A DNA stretch of 64,000 nucleotides from Pedobacter xixiisoli (GTDB lineage: Bacteria; Bacteroidota; Bacteroidia; Sphingobacteriales; Sphingobacteriaceae), in NCBI RefSeq assembly GCF_900215335.1, contig NZ_OCMT01000001.1:930001-994000 (forward strand), given 5' to 3'. Positions 39,001-46,981 of the stretch are shown in pieces. Numbering within the stretch: the first letter of the stretch is position 1; each line of letters opens with the position of its first letter. A program made the position numbers and the translations under genes. The notes below the pieces were generated by a model, which was given only the letters and a program-made list of their open reading frames with translations, did no database searches and had not been told where the DNA came from.

Positions 39001-39105
39001 AAATCTAAAAGTATTGGTAGAGATAGGAGAGTTAACTGTTTTTTTTGCCTGAATAGATAGAGTAGTGGCATGCAAAAGCAGCAACGAAAGTAGTAAGCTT
39101 TTCAT
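36085..39105 (-). CDS. T9SS-secreted surface protein with autotransporter-type (PATR) repeats
   Basis: 1006 residues. Signal peptide MKSLLLSLLLLHATTLSIQA; an N-terminal region to about residue 205; then a Gly/Asn/Thr-rich beta-helix (about 210-790) with four repeats of the passenger-associated pattern L-x-K-x-G-x-G-x-L-x-L-x-G-x-N-x-Y-x-G (for example KRGNGTAILTANNTYSG and KTGNGTLSLSGTNEYNG). The last 80 residues (SVAPNPAKNHTIVNF, GTYLIKCF, end AKLIKID) form a type A sorting domain of type IX secretion. It should be exported through the Sec system and T9SS and attached to the surface or released; adhesion is likely. No beta-barrel translocator domain is present. The codons are biased, which gives long open frames on the other strand. 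Confidence 0.88.
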   Translation of the reverse strand: MKSLLLSLLLLHATTLSIQAKKTVNSPISTNTFRFAAPSFSKLNGDKVAWPGVGNTIKLDLGSDATIADADYDGQNGGNGNYSGSKLVIKRRGTAVKTDIFGVDPTSPFKFELSRIKYNNRSFGTYSNVDGVLTFDFASSEILPTRQVVIDLIRAINYRNDTPAGDAIIDFSFSDPSTTVTAGVTVTSNNIYVTNTVHAANINPADGVSLAEAFAISAAQAGTNIIHLATATGSTINLGSSLSIGKNTTLKSGTNITVSGSFIMTIVAGVTVTLDQIGTKLTINSALVSNGSFVSSPTAILSLRGSNGGTGSITINNGTLDISNNNNLPNAVTLNTATLSIAGSTSTQASINRAVQVNGISVISTDATATLNGIISGSGTLHKRGNGTAILTANNTYSGVLNINGGTVSISSAANMIKGNITLSGGRLQVTETTTLTHPIAITSNSWVIVDEDANATLSGQINGTSTLTKLGTGTLTFAGNNNSSGALNVNGGALSIASANNLPSGALNFANSTFITTGAATLFQAINVSAPTIFNIGENLTLSGSINGNANLNKIGTGILTMSGINNFGSLSFTGTVVVAGQYNLPSGSVAINSGGILSITGSTIVENDIVLVGHPATINTGAIVRLTKGIGLTNTGAGLIKTGNGTLSLSGTNEYNGPTVVDAGTLEIDGNLTSTSTVTVSSGAILRGSGSIFANNSSNTVSIANGGTLSPTGNLIINGHLNLNGGSTFQTLINGNTVGSGYGNASVSGNVTLDNPTLSVSHNYTTNSTHTYTLIEKTTSGAINGLFNGLTHGGSITAAGNSTVLTASYQGGTGNHFTLSTPDNTLPVEFISFSAKAENSAVKLDWKTASEKNNSYFTILRSKEGKDFNPIIKITGKGDSDINNSYIAYDRSPMTGASYYKLTQTDLNGTTTDLDTKFVNFSLNVKQLLSVAPNPAKNHTIVNFPNGTNRIELSDVNGRIIKKIKVQTISTQQKVSLDGLPQGTYLIKCFGNYGLANAKLIKID

Positions 39106-39420
39106 TTTGAAATAGTTGTTTTTTGTTTGTAAGAAAGTGAGATATACTGAACTGTTCAGGATTACCGGCCATTAGTTAATAAATCTTAATAGAATGTAAC
39201 TTGGAATGCCATAGGAGAACGTTCCGAAGCCCAAAACTAATTAAATTAGCGAAAAACAAAAACTAAAATGGTAGAATTTTGAGGATTTTAAAGCAAAATT
39301 TGGCTAATAAACAACCAAACATTTTAGGAGTAACTATTTAGCGAGCCTAACCTATAAGAACTATCACTATATGAAATGGTTTTAATAGCTTAAATTAAAT
39401 CTACTATTTCTATAGATTTA
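39106..39420. other. Intergenic, adhesin promoter region
   Basis: 315 AT-rich bases between the adhesin (leftward) and the leader of the SusC operon (rightward). It must contain the adhesin promoter, but I could not pick a convincing box. Confidence 0.4.
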
Positions 39421-39452
39421 ATTGGTTAATTAAAATTATTATAATACTTTTG
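39421..39452 (+). promoter_or_regulatory. Candidate promoter of the SusC/SusD-YeiH operon
   Basis: TACTTTTG at 39445-39452 is a perfect TAnnTTTG box and ATTG lies 20 bases upstream (39421-39424; one mismatch from TTTG). Transcription would start near 39459, 15-20 bases before the leader peptide. Confidence 0.5.
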
Positions 39453-39477
39453 GTTAATCATTATAAAATTCATAATC

Positions 39478-39570
39478 ATGGGAAAACCTTTACGTTTCAG
39501 CTCTCCGCACTTAAAACCTTTTGGATACCTAGCAGAGATGAGATGTTGTTGTTGTCGTTTTTCTAAGTAG
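39478..39570 (+). CDS. Cysteine-rich leader peptide of the SusC operon
   Basis: A 30-codon frame read by hand: ATG 39478, first half MGKPLRFSSPHLKPFGYLAE, then MRCCCCRFSK and stop TAG at 39568-39570. Four consecutive TGT codons (39544-39555) lie near the end, 28 bases before a hairpin (39583-39606), the layout of an attenuation leader. A poly-Cys leader implies sensing of charged tRNA-Cys. The peptide has no signal or membrane segment and is probably functional only by being translated. Its position between a promoter and susC and the downstream YeiH gene support this. The family of such leaders in Bacteroidota is not known to me; the call is inferred. Confidence 0.7.
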   Translation: MGKPLRFSSPHLKPFGYLAEMRCCCCRFSK

Positions 39571-39582
39571 CCAATAAATAAA

Positions 39583-39606
39583 AAAGACAGGCAAAAACCT
39601 GTCTTT
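39583..39606 (+). terminator. Attenuator-like hairpin after the Cys leader
   Basis: A perfect 9-bp stem AAAGACAGG / CCTGTCTTT over the loop CAAAAA, 12 bases after the leader stop. The T-run is poor on the plus strand (TTTCCTT) and better on the minus strand. Bases 39553-39562 inside the Cys-Arg-Phe codons (TGTCGTTTTT) can pair with 39581-39589 (AAAAAGACA, one bulge), an alternative structure competing with the hairpin. Confidence 0.6.
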
Positions 39607-39608
39607 CC

Positions 39609-39650
39609 TTGGAGCTGGTATGCAAGACCAATCACTTACCAGCTAACCAA
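39609..39650 (+). other. Second leader hairpin upstream of susC
   Basis: AGCTGGTA (39613-39620) pairs with TACCAGCT (39637-39644) over a 16-base loop; flanking TTGG and CCAA can extend it. It lies 46 bases before the susC start, so it may affect the mRNA start region. Confidence 0.45.
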
Positions 39651-39695
39651 TCAGTCCTAATCAATCATTATTTAATTAAAACCGTTTTTAAAATT

Positions 39696-42600
39696 ATGCA
39701 AAATTTTAAAAGGGCGAAGCATTTTTATGATGTTTTTGCTAACATGAAGTATGCAGGCAAAATTAAGCTTGTGCTTTATCTGCTTGCTGCTCTTCCTTTT
39801 CAGCTTTCAGCCCAAAACAAACCTTTAATCAATTCTACGCTAAAAGGCAAGGTAGTAGATGCCGCAACTAAAGGACCTTTGCCTGGAGCATTGGTACAAA
39901 TAGAAGGCGTTACCAACCAAACTCAAACCAGTAATAATGGAGAGTTCACCTTGGTAACAGGGCAAAGTTTTCCTTACAACATCATTGTTAGCTACATAGG
40001 TTATGAGAAAACCACAGTTCGGGTTGATGGTAGTCCGCTAACGATTTCGCTTAAAGAATCTGTAAACCAACTCAACGACTTGGTGATCGTTGGCTATGGA
40101 ACGCAGAGCAGAAAAAATCTAATTGGCTCAGTTTCGAAGATCGATCCTACAGATACCAAGACTATTCCAACGGCAAGTTTTGATGTTCAGTTGCAAGGTA
40201 AAGCGGCAGGTGTGCAAATCAATGCCAACTCTGGCGTACCAGGTGCCGATGTTTTTATTAGAGTAAGGGGTGCAACTTCAATTAATGCTTCTAACGACCC
40301 ATTGTATATCATTGACGGTGTTTTCGTAAATAACTCGAGTTTGCAAAACATAGCGCAGGATAGGGGTATTTCGCCTTTGGCAGATATTAATCCGGCAGAT
40401 ATTGAAAGTATTGAGATTTTGAAAGATGCTTCGGCAGTGGCAATTTACGGATCTAGAGGGGCCAATGGAGTGGTTTTAGTGACTACCAAGAGAGGTAATT
40501 ACGGACAAAAAACGAAAATTGAATTCAATGCTTCTGAAGGAGTGGCTTGGGCGCCTGGAGATAGGATTTGGCAAGCAACTACGGGAGAACAACATGCAAC
40601 TTTAGTAAATGAGTATAACCGAAACATGGGTAATCCTGAGCCTTTTAGAGATAGAAGTGTAGTGATTAACGGTGTAGCTGGAAGAGGATTGCCTTCAGAA
40701 CAGCCAACTTACGACAGATTAAGTTATTTGTTCCGGAATGCAAGCCTTAGGAATTATGATATCTCCCTGCAAGGTGGTAGCGAAAAAACTAAGTTTTACA
40801 TTGGCGGAGGATATACAGGGCAGGAGGCGATTTGGCGCCCAATGGGATTAGAACGTGGTGCGATCAAAATTAACTTAGACCATAAAATTTCTGATAAAAT
40901 AAGCATCGGAACCAGTAACAGCATTAGCAAAACCCACCGCGACCAAGCAAGACCAGCCAACGGTGCAAATGGGACATTACTACAGGCATCATTAAATATT
41001 CCTACTTATCTGCCCATATTCGATGCTGCGGGTACACCGCTTAAATGGGTGAATTTCGATAACATCTCGGTGTTAACCAGTACGCAAAATTTGTGGTCTA
41101 ACAGTTATCACTATGTGGGTAATGTCAATTTAGATTACAAAATCACCCCTAAACTAACTTTCAGGTCAACATTTGGGGTAGATTATAACAACTACGAAGA
41201 AAATGAGTATTGGGATAGCAGGACTATTTTAGGTAATAATGGCGGCCGTGGTACACAAAGCATTACCCAATCATCTACAGCTATTAATGAGCAAACTTTA
41301 AACTATAACGAAAAAATTGGGAAGCACAGTTTTGGCATTTTAGTAGGTAACACGTTACAAAGTTCAGAGGTGAAAAACGTGTCGGCTACAGGAACTAATT
41401 TCCCTAATAACTCGTACACGCAAATCTCATCTGCTGCAACACAAACAGCATCTCAATTTAAGAACAACAGTACTTTAGCATCCTTCTTTTCTCGTGCTGA
41501 TTATAATTTCAATTCGAAATACTATGCCGAATTTATTCTCAGAGCCGATGGTTCATCGAAATTTGGAGCAAACAATAGGTGGGGTTATTTCCCCGCTGTA
41601 GGTGCGGCTTGGCGTATCAGTGAAGAAAATTTCATTAAGAAAATCCCTCAGATTTCTAACTTGAAATTAAGGTTGAGCTACGGGATTACGGGTAACCAAG
41701 GCGGTGTAAGTGATTTTGCTTCGAGAGGATTATGGACTGGTGGTTTTGGTTATGCAGATGTAGCTGGCGGTGCTGAATTACCTGGTACAGGACCATTGCA
41801 AATTGCCAACCCTGATTTGAAATGGGAAAGCACCGCACAGTTCAGCTCTGGGTTAGATATCGGTTTATTTAAAGATCGTTTAAATATCGAAGTTAACTAT
41901 TATCGTAAGTACACTAGCGATGCCTTGCTGCAAGTAGCCACGCCAGGTATCACGGGTTTCACATCGTATCTAACTAATTACGGCGAGATCAGCAATAATG
42001 GTTACGAAATCTCTATCAACTCTGTCAATATTCGCAATGAATCGTTCACTTGGAAGACAGATTTTAACGTAGCTGGCAATAAAAATACCATTGAAAGAAT
42101 TCCAGCTGATATTCCTTTTGCGGGAAGGGACGTTATTCGTTTGAAACAAGGTAATTCATTATATGCTTATTGGTTGTATAAACAATTAGGTGTAGACCCT
42201 AACACTGGTGATGCCATTTTTGAAGATTACAATAAAGACGGTAAAATCACAGCAGATGATAGACAGATTGTGGGAAGTACTTGGCCAAAATTCTTTGGAG
42301 GTTTAACCAACAGTTTTTCTTACAAAAGCTTTGATCTTTCTGCATTCTTCGTTTTCTCTTACGGAAATTCTATTTGGAACCATAACCGTATGCTAGGCGA
42401 AACGGGTGGTACATTAGATGCTGGACGTGTATTGTTGGCAAGTCAGTTAGATAGATGGACCACGCCAGGGCAAATTACGGAGACGCCAAGATTAACAGCC
42501 GCAAACTATTCGAGACAAGAGAACAGTCGCTTTTTTGAAGATGCTTCTTACTTGCGTTTGCGCTCACTGACTTTGGGCTATACCTTACCAAAATCGTTCA

Positions 42601-42782
42601 CACAAAGAGCCAAAATTAGCAAGGTGCGCTTTTATGTGGCGGGCAGTAATTTGCTGTTGTTCACCAAGTATACTGGAGCAGACCCAGAGTCTAATTTAGG
42701 TACACAGAATATCCAAGGTTATGATTACGATACACCGCCACAACCTCGTACCATACAATTTGGTCTAAATGTTTCATTATAA
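39696..42782 (+). CDS. SusC/RagA-type TonB-linked outer membrane transporter
   Basis: 1028 residues from ATG 39696. I prefer this start because the upstream frame from 39609 runs through the leader hairpins. A signal peptide ends at LSAQ, then a carboxypeptidase-like beta sandwich (LKGKVVDAATKGPLPGALVQIEG), the TonB box-like LNDLVIVGYGTQ, a plug with the SusC signature GSVSKIDP, SFDVQLQGKAAGVQINANSG and RVRGATSINASNDPLYIIDG, and a 22-strand barrel ending RTIQFGLNVSL. It forms a pump with the SusD lipoprotein downstream and takes up large or rare nutrients with energy from TonB. No sigma/anti-sigma pair or hybrid regulator is nearby. Confidence 0.95.
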   Translation: MQNFKRAKHFYDVFANMKYAGKIKLVLYLLAALPFQLSAQNKPLINSTLKGKVVDAATKGPLPGALVQIEGVTNQTQTSNNGEFTLVTGQSFPYNIIVSYIGYEKTTVRVDGSPLTISLKESVNQLNDLVIVGYGTQSRKNLIGSVSKIDPTDTKTIPTASFDVQLQGKAAGVQINANSGVPGADVFIRVRGATSINASNDPLYIIDGVFVNNSSLQNIAQDRGISPLADINPADIESIEILKDASAVAIYGSRGANGVVLVTTKRGNYGQKTKIEFNASEGVAWAPGDRIWQATTGEQHATLVNEYNRNMGNPEPFRDRSVVINGVAGRGLPSEQPTYDRLSYLFRNASLRNYDISLQGGSEKTKFYIGGGYTGQEAIWRPMGLERGAIKINLDHKISDKISIGTSNSISKTHRDQARPANGANGTLLQASLNIPTYLPIFDAAGTPLKWVNFDNISVLTSTQNLWSNSYHYVGNVNLDYKITPKLTFRSTFGVDYNNYEENEYWDSRTILGNNGGRGTQSITQSSTAINEQTLNYNEKIGKHSFGILVGNTLQSSEVKNVSATGTNFPNNSYTQISSAATQTASQFKNNSTLASFFSRADYNFNSKYYAEFILRADGSSKFGANNRWGYFPAVGAAWRISEENFIKKIPQISNLKLRLSYGITGNQGGVSDFASRGLWTGGFGYADVAGGAELPGTGPLQIANPDLKWESTAQFSSGLDIGLFKDRLNIEVNYYRKYTSDALLQVATPGITGFTSYLTNYGEISNNGYEISINSVNIRNESFTWKTDFNVAGNKNTIERIPADIPFAGRDVIRLKQGNSLYAYWLYKQLGVDPNTGDAIFEDYNKDGKITADDRQIVGSTWPKFFGGLTNSFSYKSFDLSAFFVFSYGNSIWNHNRMLGETGGTLDAGRVLLASQLDRWTTPGQITETPRLTAANYSRQENSRFFEDASYLRLRSLTLGYTLPKSFTQRAKISKVRFYVAGSNLLLFTKYTGADPESNLGTQNIQGYDYDTPPQPRTIQFGLNVSL

Positions 42783-42823
42783 AATCAGTGAGCAATTCTT
42801 GATATCACTAAAAAATTAAACAG

Positions 42824-44197
42824 ATGAACACTTTAAAATATTTATTCTTCTCTGCCATTTTGTTTGCCTTTACCGGCTGTGAGAAGTTTTTAACTACAGA
42901 ACCTGTAAATGCAGTTTCAGACGAAACTACCATTGTAGATAAGGTCTCTACAGAAACAGCCTTAAGAGCAGTTTATCGCCAGTTTGGTAACATCGGGTAT
43001 TATGGCGAAAACTACGTTACGTTCGGATATTTTCCTAGCGGAGACATCAAAAACCTAACTACGGGAGGTTCTGCCAACTTTGTAAACGTCAACTTCCGTT
43101 CGGACGATGTGCTTTTTAACACCACTTGGGTGGCTATTTATAGTGCTATCAATCGTGCCAACCACGTCATTACCAAAGTGCCTGCTGTTAACGACCCTTT
43201 GCTAACTACAGCTTTGAGAAATCAATACATCGGCGAAGCTAAATTTCTGAGAGCGCTTGCTTATTTTGATTTGGCGAGAGCTTGGGGCGGGGTACAGTTA
43301 ATTTTAGAACCTACCTCGTCTTTACAGAATACACCACAAGTTAAACGAAGTACGTTGGAGCAAACCTACGCTCAAGTTTTGAAGGACTTGGAAGATGCAG
43401 AAACACTTTTGCCAGATGCCGTAAATCGTATCAGAGCAACCAAAAGAACCGTTTGGGCATTAAGAGCAAGGCTGCATTTATACAAAAAGGAATGGGGCTT
43501 AGCCGAAACTTACGCGACCAAGCTTATCGAAAAAACGGCAGATTATTCCTTATTGAAACCTTACAGTACTTGGTTCGCAAATAGTGTATCGGCTACCAGA
43601 GAATCAATTTTCGAATTACAATTTAGTGCCATTAACCAAAATGCAACACGTATTCAAATGGCACATTCTACTAACGGTGGTCAATATCGTTATGCGCCAA
43701 ATGATAGGTTTGTGCAGTTGCTCAACAATCCGGATATTGGTGGAGGAAGAAGTGCACTGATTGCAAGCGTAACCCAAAGCGGTATCGTGAACTGGTATGG
43801 AAACTTGTACTACAGAAAAGATGCTTCGGACCCTGCCTATATTTTCAGGATAGCAGAAATGTACCTGATTAGAGCAGAAGCCAGAGCACAGCAAGACAAT
43901 CTTTCGGCAACAACGGGCGCTTTGTATGACCTTGACCAAGTTAGAGATAGAGCTGGACTGACACCTTCAACAGCTGTGGGAAAACCAAATGTACTATTAG
44001 CGATAGAAGAAGAGAGAAGGTACGAATTTGCATTTGAGGCTCATCGATGGTTTGATTTGGCCAGAACGGGTAGGGCCAAGGCAGTTTTGGAAGCTTTAGA
44101 TCCAAATACCAAAGTGGCAGATCATGAGTTGGTGTTCCCTATACCAGTTACGCAGCTGCTGCTAGATAAAAATTTAGACCCAAATCCATTTTATTAA
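42824..44197 (+). CDS. SusD/RagB-type surface lipoprotein
   Basis: 457 residues with lipoprotein signal (FAFTGCEKF, Cys19), TPR-like helices and the family ends (RRYEFAFEAHRWFDLARTGRA, FPIPVTQLLLDKNLDPNPFY). SusD caps the SusC barrel and binds the substrate. It lies 41 bases after susC. Confidence 0.93.
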   Translation: MNTLKYLFFSAILFAFTGCEKFLTTEPVNAVSDETTIVDKVSTETALRAVYRQFGNIGYYGENYVTFGYFPSGDIKNLTTGGSANFVNVNFRSDDVLFNTTWVAIYSAINRANHVITKVPAVNDPLLTTALRNQYIGEAKFLRALAYFDLARAWGGVQLILEPTSSLQNTPQVKRSTLEQTYAQVLKDLEDAETLLPDAVNRIRATKRTVWALRARLHLYKKEWGLAETYATKLIEKTADYSLLKPYSTWFANSVSATRESIFELQFSAINQNATRIQMAHSTNGGQYRYAPNDRFVQLLNNPDIGGGRSALIASVTQSGIVNWYGNLYYRKDASDPAYIFRIAEMYLIRAEARAQQDNLSATTGALYDLDQVRDRAGLTPSTAVGKPNVLLAIEEERRYEFAFEAHRWFDLARTGRAKAVLEALDPNTKVADHELVFPIPVTQLLLDKNLDPNPFY

Positions 44198-44212
44198 GAT
44201 TGATAGCTAGTT

Positions 44213-45535
44213 ATGAGTTTGTTAAATCAAAATGCTTCATTAGAATGGAGCGATAAAAATAAGTTCCTGCTAAGATTTTTGTTGATCTATTTCTTCCTGC
44301 AAATCATCCCTTTGGATTATAAGTTTTATCAAGAATTGATAACAAAAGATACTGGCAGAGGTTTCTATCTTTTATTTAAAGCAGCGAATTATAGCCCGCA
44401 GTTTTTTGGCTTATTGGGATACCAGAATTGGTTGGTTATTGCTGCCATAGCCCTTATCGGTGCTATAGTTGGTGGCAAAGTATGCAAGGGTAAGGAAGAT
44501 TTCAATAAGCTGTATTACTGGTTGCGAGCAATTGTTCGCTATCGTTTGGCTTTGGTCGCTATTGCATACGGGCTAATCAAAGTGTTCCCATTGCAATTTC
44601 CTTATCCTAGCTTAGGTAATCTGCATACCAATTATGGAGATTTCTTGCCTTGGAAAATATATTTCCACACCACTGGGATAGCACCTACATTCGAAATTTT
44701 CTTAGGTGGCGTTGAGGTGTTAGCTGGTCTTTTGCTATTAAACCGTAGAACAACCACTTTTGGAGCTGGTATTTTAGCTGGTTACTATGGAAACGTATTT
44801 GCATCTAACATGGCTTATAGCATGGGCTATGAGGCTTACAGCTTCCAACTTGCCATTTTTGCCGTGTTGCTGTTCATTTACGATGCACCACGTTTGTACA
44901 GTTTGTTGGTAGCTCAAAAGTTTACAGTAGCCAATACGTATCATCCTATATTTAACAGTAGAGAAAAATTATTACGAAATGTGCTTAGACCTTTAATGGT
45001 GGTTTTTATCATCGCTTTAGCTTTTACTACTTATCAGAATTACAGCACAGCACCTTATAAATATCCTAAAACGGCTGGCATCAAAGGAAGTTACGGCTAT
45101 TATAATGTTAAGGTTTTTAAGCTCAATAACATCGAGATTCCTTATTCAGTTAGCGATAGCAACAGGTGGCAAAATGTAGTTTTCGAAAAGTGGGCAACCT
45201 TAAGCGTAAAAATCGCTAAACCAATTGTAATAGACAATGGTTTGGGCGATCAGTTTACAGACAGCGATTACGAAAGAAATTACGAATCTGCTGGTGTGGG
45301 TGGCAGAAGGTATTTTGCTTACCAAGCAGATACTGTTGCAAAAACTTTAAAACTGGTTAACAAAAACAAAAATCATAAAGAGGAAACGTTTAACCTCAAT
45401 TATCAATTCGTAAACGATAGTACCCTCATCTTAAATGGGGTAAACGAAAAGAAAGATTCGATTTATGTAGAATTGAACAGAATCCATAAAAAGTACCTCT
45501 TGTTCGAAGGTCGTAGAAAACCAGTCAAATTATAA
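44213..45535 (+). CDS. DoxX-like membrane protein, paralog 1 of 3
   Basis: 440 residues. About six membrane segments in the first 285 residues, with YGLIKVFPLQFPYP and a GGVEVLAGLLLLNRRTTTFGA segment that resembles the DoxX/DoxD family, then a membrane segment near 258-280 and a 150-residue soluble domain with NRWQNVVFEKWATLSV and KTLKLVNKNKNHKEE, ending in a Lys-rich tail. The two following genes encode proteins of the same design, so three paralogs lie in tandem. Function is unknown; DoxX/DoxD relatives occur with quinone-linked sulfur enzymes. It lies 15 bases after susD. Confidence 0.7.
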   Translation: MSLLNQNASLEWSDKNKFLLRFLLIYFFLQIIPLDYKFYQELITKDTGRGFYLLFKAANYSPQFFGLLGYQNWLVIAAIALIGAIVGGKVCKGKEDFNKLYYWLRAIVRYRLALVAIAYGLIKVFPLQFPYPSLGNLHTNYGDFLPWKIYFHTTGIAPTFEIFLGGVEVLAGLLLLNRRTTTFGAGILAGYYGNVFASNMAYSMGYEAYSFQLAIFAVLLFIYDAPRLYSLLVAQKFTVANTYHPIFNSREKLLRNVLRPLMVVFIIALAFTTYQNYSTAPYKYPKTAGIKGSYGYYNVKVFKLNNIEIPYSVSDSNRWQNVVFEKWATLSVKIAKPIVIDNGLGDQFTDSDYERNYESAGVGGRRYFAYQADTVAKTLKLVNKNKNHKEETFNLNYQFVNDSTLILNGVNEKKDSIYVELNRIHKKYLLFEGRRKPVKL

Positions 45536-45538
45536 GTT

Positions 45539-46969
45539 ATGGCAGAAAATTCAAGTATAGCCGTTTGGACTGGTTTTCAGAAAATCGCTTTCCGAACATT
45601 TTTTGTCTTCTTTTTGGTGATGATTATTCCTACCGATGGGAAGTATTATCAAAGGTGGTTTACCACCGATTGGAAAAACCTACACATTAGAGATATTGGC
45701 TCCTTAAGTGGCTCTAGTTTTAAAATTGTGGAGGTTGCTACTAAAAGAGCAGGCGGTAATGATACTGGCGGAGCTCCCGAAAAAAAGGAATTTAAGTACG
45801 TAATTTATCCCGAATCGGGAGAATATGGCGCTTGGAGCTATATCAATTGGGTCATCGCCTTTGGCATTGGTATCGTAGGGGCATTGATTTGGACGCTAAT
45901 TGACAAGAAATCCAAAAACTACAATACACTTTATTACTTTTTGTGTGCTTTGGTCAGCTATTCGATGTTAATTAGGTTGCAAGGCTTAACCTTTTCGAAA
46001 GTGTTTCCTTCGCAAATGCCAGATTTAGCGGTCACCCAATTAAACACACCGTATGGAGATTTCGTGGCGCAGAAACTCTATTGGATTCAATTTAGTTTTG
46101 TACACAATTTTGAGCGATACGCAGGTTGGGCAGAATTGCTAATTATGCTGTTGTTATTTTTCAGAAAGACTAGGGCAATAGGTGCGGCATTGGGTATTGC
46201 GATGATCGGTTTAATCGCCTTGGCCAATCACACTTACGATGGTGGAATACACTTATTGGCTGCATTTTACATCCTTGGTGGTGTGTTTGTTTTATGGCGA
46301 TATATCCCAGCCATCTGGAATTTAGTAGTCAAAGAAAAAGATGCATCGCTAAATATCGTTTATTATCCTTTTAGTAAGCCTTGGGAAAAATGGTTGAGGA
46401 TTGCTTTTAAAAGCTTCGTTTTCTTCTTTTTCTTTATCGTTAGCGCTTATTTGCATTGGCATAACTACAAATATGATTCTTACAAAGTTCCCCAAAATGC
46501 TGGATTGGCAAATGCTAGAGGATTGTACGATGTGCAAGAGTTCAAAATTGATGGTAAAGAAATTCCTTTTTCGCCGCTGGATTCATTGAGATGGCAGGAA
46601 GTAAGCTTTGAGAAATGGTCTACCTTATCTTTCAACGTCTTCAACACTTTCGAGATACATGGCGAAGCAGGTAGGGGAAAGCAGTTTAAGGATATTGACA
46701 GAACCTACGAATCTGCTGGAACTGGCGGCGGTCGTCGTCATTTTTACTACGAAATAGACAGTGCAAAGCAAACTTTGACTTTGAAAAATAAGAACAAGGC
46801 TTATAAAGAACAATTGTTAACGCTGCTTTATCAACGACCTAATCACGAAGAAATACGGTTAAAAGGTAATAATGAATATGGACAAGATATTGAGTTGCTG
46901 TTGAAGAGAAAGGAAAAATCTTACGTCCTGTTCCAAAATCGTAATCAGCAAAATATTTGGACACCCTAA
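45539..46969 (+). CDS. DoxX-like membrane protein, paralog 2 of 3
   Basis: 476 residues, 3 bases after paralog 1. The N-terminal part has an insertion (KRAGGNDTGGAPEKKEFKY) and the same membrane pattern (KVFPSQMPDLAVTQL, GWAELLIMLLLFFRKTRAIGA). The soluble domain again shows LRWQEVSFEKWSTLSF, a YESAGTGGGRRHFYYEID segment and QTLTLKNKNKAYKEQ. The shared sequence argues for gene duplication followed by divergence and probably a joint complex. No function known. Confidence 0.7.
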   Translation: MAENSSIAVWTGFQKIAFRTFFVFFLVMIIPTDGKYYQRWFTTDWKNLHIRDIGSLSGSSFKIVEVATKRAGGNDTGGAPEKKEFKYVIYPESGEYGAWSYINWVIAFGIGIVGALIWTLIDKKSKNYNTLYYFLCALVSYSMLIRLQGLTFSKVFPSQMPDLAVTQLNTPYGDFVAQKLYWIQFSFVHNFERYAGWAELLIMLLLFFRKTRAIGAALGIAMIGLIALANHTYDGGIHLLAAFYILGGVFVLWRYIPAIWNLVVKEKDASLNIVYYPFSKPWEKWLRIAFKSFVFFFFFIVSAYLHWHNYKYDSYKVPQNAGLANARGLYDVQEFKIDGKEIPFSPLDSLRWQEVSFEKWSTLSFNVFNTFEIHGEAGRGKQFKDIDRTYESAGTGGGRRHFYYEIDSAKQTLTLKNKNKAYKEQLLTLLYQRPNHEEIRLKGNNEYGQDIELLLKRKEKSYVLFQNRNQQNIWTP

Positions 46970-46981
46970 ACCCGCATCATC

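Noticed and set aside
39426..39635. Minus-strand frame of 69 codons across the Cys leader region
   Set aside because: Overlaps leader peptide, hairpins and promoter in antisense; composition is poor and the plus-strand reading explains the region better.
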